This document shows, piece by piece, positions 15,390 to 18,361 of a stretch of 18,361 nt of DNA. Below the pieces are notes generated by a model, which did not search any database, was not told the origin of the DNA, and saw only the letters and a list, made by a program, of their open reading frames with translations. The stretch covers positions 1 to 18,361 of the forward strand of contig JBHGWS010000034.1 in NCBI GenBank assembly GCA_041936745.1. The letters run 5' to 3'. The stretch comes from Darwinibacter acetoxidans_A. GTDB taxonomy: Bacteria > Bacillota > Limnochordia > Darwinibacteriales > Darwinibacteriaceae. Within the stretch, counting starts at the first letter, position 1. Each line of letters begins with the position of its first letter. The position numbers and the translations under genes are program-made.

Positions 15390-15989
15390 ATGTCACGTTA
15401 TACTGGACCAACATGGAAGGTCAGCAGGCGCTTAGGCATATCCTTAAGCGAAACCGGAAAAGAACTGCGCAAACGTCCATATCCGCCGGGGCAGCACGGC
15501 CAAGGCCGCCGCAAACTTAGCAACTATGGACTGCAGTTACGGGAAAAACAAAAACTGCGCTTCTTATACGGACTGGGAGAAAAACAATTTAGAAACCTGT
15601 TCCAAGAAGCGGTCAAGATGCCGGGAATTACCGGTGAAAACTTTATGATCCTTTTAGAATCCCGTTTGGATAATCTCGTTTTCCGTTTGGGGTTCGCACG
15701 CAGCAGGGCCGGTGCCAGGCAGCTGGTTAACCACGGCCATATTACCGTCAATAACCAAAAAGTCGATATACCGAGCTTTAGAGTAGAAGTCGGGGATGTA
15801 ATCGGCTTAAGGGAAAGAAGCCGCAATTTGGCAGTAGTGGAAGAAGCTTTGGAAGTTAGGCCAAATGTGCCCGAATACCTCAGCTATGATGAAAATTCCC
15901 GCACTGCTGAATATATCCGCCTGCCGCGGCGGGAAGAGCTTCACCCGGATATCAACGAAGCGGAAATCGTCGAACTTTATTCCAGGTAA
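15390..15989 (+). CDS. rpsD: 30S ribosomal protein S4
   Basis: Primary 16S rRNA-binding protein uS4, which nucleates small-subunit assembly. The 199 residues begin SRYTGPTWKVSRRLGISL, the zinc-free form without the four-Cys cluster. The family blocks PPGQHGQGRRKLSNYGLQL, REKQKLRFLYGLGEKQF and ESRLDNLVFRLGFARSRAGA are present, followed by the S4 RNA-binding domain (ARQLVNHGHITVNNQKVDIP). The ATG has GGAGAG 6 bases upstream. It is monocistronic, with its own promoter and a strong terminator immediately after the stop, as rpsD is in Bacillus. Confidence 0.97.
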   Translation: MSRYTGPTWKVSRRLGISLSETGKELRKRPYPPGQHGQGRRKLSNYGLQLREKQKLRFLYGLGEKQFRNLFQEAVKMPGITGENFMILLESRLDNLVFRLGFARSRAGARQLVNHGHITVNNQKVDIPSFRVEVGDVIGLRERSRNLAVVEEALEVRPNVPEYLSYDENSRTAEYIRLPRREELHPDINEAEIVELYSR

Positions 15990-15990
15990 A

Positions 15991-16019
15991 CAAAAAAAGG
16001 CCTTCGGGCCTTTTTTTAT
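15991..16019. terminator. Bidirectional intrinsic terminator (rpsD / zinc-ribbon gene)
   Basis: AAAAAAAGGCC-TTCG-GGCCTTTTTTT forms a near-perfect hairpin with a T-tract on both strands. On the plus strand it starts 2 bp after the rpsD stop; on the minus strand it starts inside the TAA stop of the zinc-ribbon gene (16016-16018). Confidence 0.95.
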
Positions 16020-16150
16020 TTACCGCATGCTTTACATACTTTTTGATCGCCTTTTTCCCAAAGCAGTTTAACACCGGTTTTCTTGCAGGAGGGACAGGTT
16101 CCTCTCCAACCGGGCGCTTTAACGTTCCTGCCTCGTTTAGCTTTGGCCAT
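16016..16150 (-). CDS. Small basic zinc-ribbon protein (44 aa), function unknown
   Basis: Not recognised as a named family. The 44 residues begin MAKAKRGRNVKAPGWRG, very basic and resembling a ribosomal protein tail. They continue with TCPSCKKTGVKLLWEKG and end KVCKACGK. Two CxxC pairs (C19/C22 and C39/C42) are spaced as in a minimal zinc ribbon. Roughly 13 of 44 residues are Lys or Arg, suggesting RNA or ribosome binding (inference). Translation support is good: GGGAGGG (16158-16164) lies 7 bases before the ATG, and the stop is followed by the shared terminator. It lies 38 bp downstream of tRNA-Cys, in the same direction and with no other promoter visible, so the two are probably co-transcribed. 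It is convergent with rpsD. Confidence 0.8.
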   Translation of the reverse strand: MAKAKRGRNVKAPGWRGTCPSCKKTGVKLLWEKGDQKVCKACGK

Positions 16151-16188
16151 AGATTTTCCCTCCCAGCACGGATATTTAAGCAGAAAAA

Positions 16189-16262
16189 TGGAGGCGGCAC
16201 CCAGATTTGAACTGGGGATGGAGCTTTTGCAGAGCTCTGCCTTACCACTTGGCTATGCCGCC
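16189..16262 (-). tRNA. tRNA-Cys (GCA)
   Basis: Minus-strand cloverleaf of 74 nt including an encoded CCA (16189-16191). The acceptor stem GGCGGCA pairs with TGCCGCC, with U as discriminator. The anticodon stem GAGCT/AGCTC encloses loop CTGCAAA, giving anticodon GCA. The T-arm CCCAG/CTGGG encloses TTCAAAT. U73 is the expected Cys discriminator. Five T residues follow the CCA. Confidence 0.97.
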
Positions 16263-16275
16263 TCAACCATTTAAC

Positions 16276-16304
16276 ATGCTACCACCTTTAACCTGAGCTG
16301 TCAA
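16276..16304 (-). promoter_or_regulatory. Promoter of tRNA-Cys and zinc-ribbon gene
   Basis: On the minus strand, a consensus -35 TTGACA (16299-16304) is separated by 17 bases from -10 TAGCAT (16276-16281), with an extended -10 (TGG before TAGCAT). Initiation near 16269 gives only a few leader bases before the tRNA 5' end at 16262. Confidence 0.85.
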
Positions 16305-16381
16305 GAGATCTGGGCGATTTGCGTCACATAGTTTACCTCTCAGTCATATCATGATTAATGTGGCTTGAGGGGGGTCAGCTT

Positions 16382-17005
16382 ATGCTTTGGGTATCAGTTG
16401 TTTTAATGGCCGTTGCCGTCAGTTTTGACGCCTTCGCCATCGGCGTTACCTACGGTGTCAACTGCATTAAAATACCGGGAAGTGCCAGACTGGTTTTAAG
16501 TTTTGTCTCCGGCTTAGCTATTTTAGGGGCAATGTTTTTAGGCTCGTTTTTCGGCAGCGGGTTATCCCGGCCTGCCGCCAATCTTTTGGGAGGCCTAATT
16601 TTGGTTCTTTTAGGCTTTTATTCTTTCTGGCGCAGTTTACAAAAAACCAATACACAGCGGACCCTGCTCAATTTGCGGATCCCCGTTTTGGGGCTTGTCA
16701 TTCAGGTTTTTCAAGAACCGCTGGCCGCCGATTACGATCAATCACAGCACATTTCCTTTAAAGAGGCCTTAGTTTTGGGTGGTGCCTTGGCCTTTGATGC
16801 GATAGCCGCCGGTTTTGGAGCGGCGGTCCTTAAACTGCCTGTTTTTCCCACAGCGGCCTCTGTCGTTTTGGCAAGCTTTTTGTTTATCTCCCAAGGCCTG
16901 AAAACAGGCGTCAAAATTGCTTCTTCCGCTAAAAAGGGCAGTTATTTAGACTGGCTGCCCGGCACTATGTTGATCTTGATCGGGCTTCTAAAAATCTTTT
17001 TCTGA
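16382..17005 (+). CDS. ytaF: Sporulation membrane protein YtaF (MntP-like)
   Basis: Polytopic membrane protein related to the MntP manganese exporters; YtaF members are associated with sporulation, but their substrate is not firmly known. Two similar halves each carry a Asp-containing helix: VAVSFDAFAIGVTYGVN near the N-terminus and GGALAFDAIAAGFGAA in the second half. About six hydrophobic helices are visible. A central loop EPLAADYDQSQHISFKEA is characteristic of YtaF rather than MntP. The start is ATG 16382, with GAGGGGGG 7 bases upstream; an extended frame from ATG 16358 would begin before that site and is rejected. Length is 207. It is divergent from tRNA-Cys. Confidence 0.87.
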   Translation: MLWVSVVLMAVAVSFDAFAIGVTYGVNCIKIPGSARLVLSFVSGLAILGAMFLGSFFGSGLSRPAANLLGGLILVLLGFYSFWRSLQKTNTQRTLLNLRIPVLGLVIQVFQEPLAADYDQSQHISFKEALVLGGALAFDAIAAGFGAAVLKLPVFPTAASVVLASFLFISQGLKTGVKIASSAKKGSYLDWLPGTMLILIGLLKIFF

Positions 17006-17092
17006 CGCGTATAGTTTGACAAACCTTAGCTTAAACTAAGAGCGCAGGCTGTACCTGATTGTTTAATGTCAGAAAAGAACGCTTAAAAAAAC

Positions 17093-17237
17093 GTAAACCT
17101 TGTTACACGCCAAGCCGGCATGGTAGCCGGCAGCCTGAAAGTTCTTTTCTGGTCGACCGTCAACAACACACATCATCTGTGATAGGGTTTCCGGATCCGT
17201 TAAGCAATCACCATGCAAGCTGTGTAACAAGGTTTAC
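17093..17237. repeat. 145-bp segment bounded by 16-bp perfect inverted repeats
   Basis: The ends are exact reverse complements over 16 bases (17093-17108 and 17222-17237). No clear target-site duplication flanks them. The segment also has internal complementarity, so it is drawn as part of a candidate RNA as well. Confidence 0.85.
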
Positions 17238-17249
17238 CGCTGAATTTGC

Positions 17250-17272
17250 CAGGCCCTCGGGGCCTTTTTTTG
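17250..17272 (+). terminator. Intrinsic terminator, plus strand
   Basis: AGGCCC-TCG-GGGCCT followed by TTTTTTTG. It ends any transcript arriving from ytaF or from the structured element, about 245 bp after the ytaF stop. The reverse strand has no T-tract here, so it acts in one direction. Confidence 0.85.
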
Positions 17273-17306
17273 TTTTAAAAAGGCGCCTTCCCCAAGGTCG
17301 GCGCCA
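17273..17306 (-). terminator. Intrinsic terminator of the uracil permease gene
   Basis: On the minus strand, GGCGCC pairs with GGCGCC around a 12-base loop and is followed by TTTTTAAAAC. It starts about 6 bp after the permease stop codon. Plus-strand read-out is weaker because ACC separates the stem from the T run. Confidence 0.8.
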
Positions 17307-17311
17307 CCTTT

Positions 17312-18361
17312 TTATTTTTCATTTCGCGGCAGAACTAAGTTTAAAATAATCCCCGCCACGGTGGCCAAAGCCATCCCGTGCAGGTTAATTGGCCCCAAAC
17401 TCAGCTCAGCGCCGCCAATGCCTAAAACTAAGATAACGGAGGAGATGATTAAGTTTCGCTTATCGCCATAATCGATGCCACTGTCCACCAAAGTTCGAAT
17501 ACCTGAGGCAGCAATTACCCCAAACAACACAATGGAGACCCCGCCCATAACCGGTTCGGGGATTGTTGAAATTAAAGCTCCAATCTTTTGCACAAAAGAA
17601 AGGACGATGGCTAAAAAGGCAGCCGTGCGGATCACCGAGACATTGAAAACCCCGGTAATGGCCATAACTCCGACATTTTCACCATAAGTGGTATTAGGCG
17701 GCCCACCCCACAAACCGGCCCAGGAAGTGGCCAGGCCGTCACCTAGGATAGTCTTGTGCAGCCCCGGCGACTTATAATAATCTTTACCGGTGATTCTGCT
17801 CAAAACCATCACGTCGCCTAAATGTTCTGTAATAGTTACCAAGGCCACGGGAAGCATCGTCAAGACAGCCAAGGTATTAAACTTTGGCAGTGTAAATTGG
17901 GGCAGCCCCAGCCAAGCCGCTTCTTTGACGACCGCAAAATCAATTACGCCCTGTGTAATGGCAAACAGGTAACCAAGAACTATGCCGATTAAAACCGGGA
18001 CGACAGCGAAAAAGCCTTTAAAGAACATGGTGCCTAAGACAGTGACAACCAAAGTGAACAAGGCTACCCTAACATCGGGGTTCGCCAGGGAACCGCCGCT
18101 GGTGAAACCCGCCATTTCCACTGCATTGCCCGCTAAACCCAACCCGATGACCATGATAACTGAACCGATGACTACGGAAGGCAGGACCCGGTCGATCCAA
18201 TCCAAACCGATTTTTGCAATAAGGAACGCGATGGCTACGTAAAGAAGGCCCACAATCACTGTTCCGCCCAAAGCATACTCCAGGCCCCACGTAGCAGCGA
18301 CACTGATGATTGTGGCAATAAAAGCAAAAGATGAACCGAGGTAAGCCGGAACTTTGCCCTT
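17312..18361 (-). CDS. uraA: NCS2 family uracil/xanthine permease, 5' partial
   Basis: Proton-coupled nucleobase importer of the UraA/xanthine-uracil family, in the cytoplasmic membrane. The frame is open to the right edge: 30 codons upstream of TTG 18271 read in phase and include KVPAYLGSSFAFI, a conserved early NCS2 segment. The N-terminus is therefore outside the window and 18271 is not the start. About ten hydrophobic helices remain. Key motifs are ITEHLGD, with the substrate-binding Glu, and GGPPNTTYGENVGVM in the following helix, which carries the second conserved Glu. The fit is better to UraA (uracil) than to purine members. It is followed by its own terminator; upstream neighbours are unknown. 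Confidence 0.92.
   Translation of the reverse strand, partial: KGKVPAYLGSSFAFIATIISVAATWGLEYALGGTVIVGLLYVAIAFLIAKIGLDWIDRVLPSVVIGSVIMVIGLGLAGNAVEMAGFTSGGSLANPDVRVALFTLVVTVLGTMFFKGFFAVVPVLIGIVLGYLFAITQGVIDFAVVKEAAWLGLPQFTLPKFNTLAVLTMLPVALVTITEHLGDVMVLSRITGKDYYKSPGLHKTILGDGLATSWAGLWGGPPNTTYGENVGVMAITGVFNVSVIRTAAFLAIVLSFVQKIGALISTIPEPVMGGVSIVLFGVIAASGIRTLVDSGIDYGDKRNLIISSVILVLGIGGAELSLGPINLHGMALATVAGIILNLVLPRNEK

Larger units (their letters stand above)
17045..17272 (+). ncRNA. Candidate structured RNA or MITE-like element between ytaF and permease
   Basis: This stretch holds no credible protein gene but several long inverted repeats. A perfect 16-bp pair is GTAAACCTTGTTACAC (17093-17108) with its complement at 17222-17237. 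Nested inside are GCATGGT (17118-17124) with ACCATGC (17210-17216) and CCGG/CCT with AGG/CCGG. An 11-bp pair CAGAAAAGAAC (17070-17080) with GTTCTTTTCTG (17141-17151) crosses the 16-bp pair, so both can form together only as a pseudoknot. A GCCGGC hairpin with a 6-base loop also lies inside. It ends in a plus-strand terminator. It could be a structured 3' UTR of ytaF, a separate small RNA, or a short inverted-repeat mobile element; no strong promoter was found. Confidence 0.4.

Noticed and set aside
15323..15520. 65-codon ORF starting in the rpsD leader
   Set aside because: It overlaps the start of rpsD in another frame and its ATG lies at or before the predicted transcription start; it is a shadow of the S4 gene.
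16358..16381. Longer ytaF from ATG 16358
   Set aside because: The added residues overlap the Shine-Dalgarno of ATG 16382 and precede the hydrophobic family N-terminus.
17016..17021. TTGACA as -35 of a promoter for the structured element
   Set aside because: No acceptable -10 hexamer lies 16-18 bases downstream; AGAGCG is at that position.
17059..17349. 96-codon plus-strand ORF across the ytaF-permease gap
   Set aside because: It begins at a TTG without a ribosome-binding site, runs through two terminator hairpins and into the permease end, and its peptide resembles no protein family.

Overview
The window suggests a sporulation-capable, low-to-mid GC Firmicute of the Clostridia type. The evidence is the gene order infC-rpmI-rplT / SpoU methyltransferase / T-box-pheS-pheT-zapA-cvpA-mutS2, a YtaF-type sporulation membrane protein, a CwlD-like amidase, a zinc-free S4, strong GG-rich Shine-Dalgarno sequences, and heavy use of GTG and TTG starts. 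This is inferred from gene content and cannot be taken to genus level.

Layout. A class A penicillin-binding protein enters from the left edge, followed by signal peptidase I (both +). The next block is minus-strand and is transcribed from about 15250 down to 2488. It starts with a split NHEJ operon (ku, stand-alone ATP-dependent DNA ligase, stand-alone LigD-type polymerase). Next come infC (AUU start, leader with an attenuator), rpmI, rplT and a SpoU/TrmH 23S-type methyltransferase. A promoter then drives a 36-residue YqzL-like ORF and a phenylalanine T-box leader ahead of pheS and pheT. The block ends with zapA, cvpA, a membrane-anchored amidase and mutS2. To the right lie rpsD (+), a bidirectional terminator, a minus-strand unit of tRNA-Cys plus an unassigned 44-residue zinc-ribbon protein, ytaF (+), a 306-bp gap rich in inverted repeats and terminators, and the 3' part of an NCS2 uracil/xanthine permease (-).

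Most of the window is core translation, cell-wall and repair machinery. Four things deserve most attention: the small basic zinc-ribbon gene behind tRNA-Cys, the YqzL-like ORF between a promoter and the pheST T-box, the structured element between ytaF and the permease, and the three-gene NHEJ operon lacking a phosphoesterase domain. No IS element, CRISPR array, phage gene or rRNA was seen.
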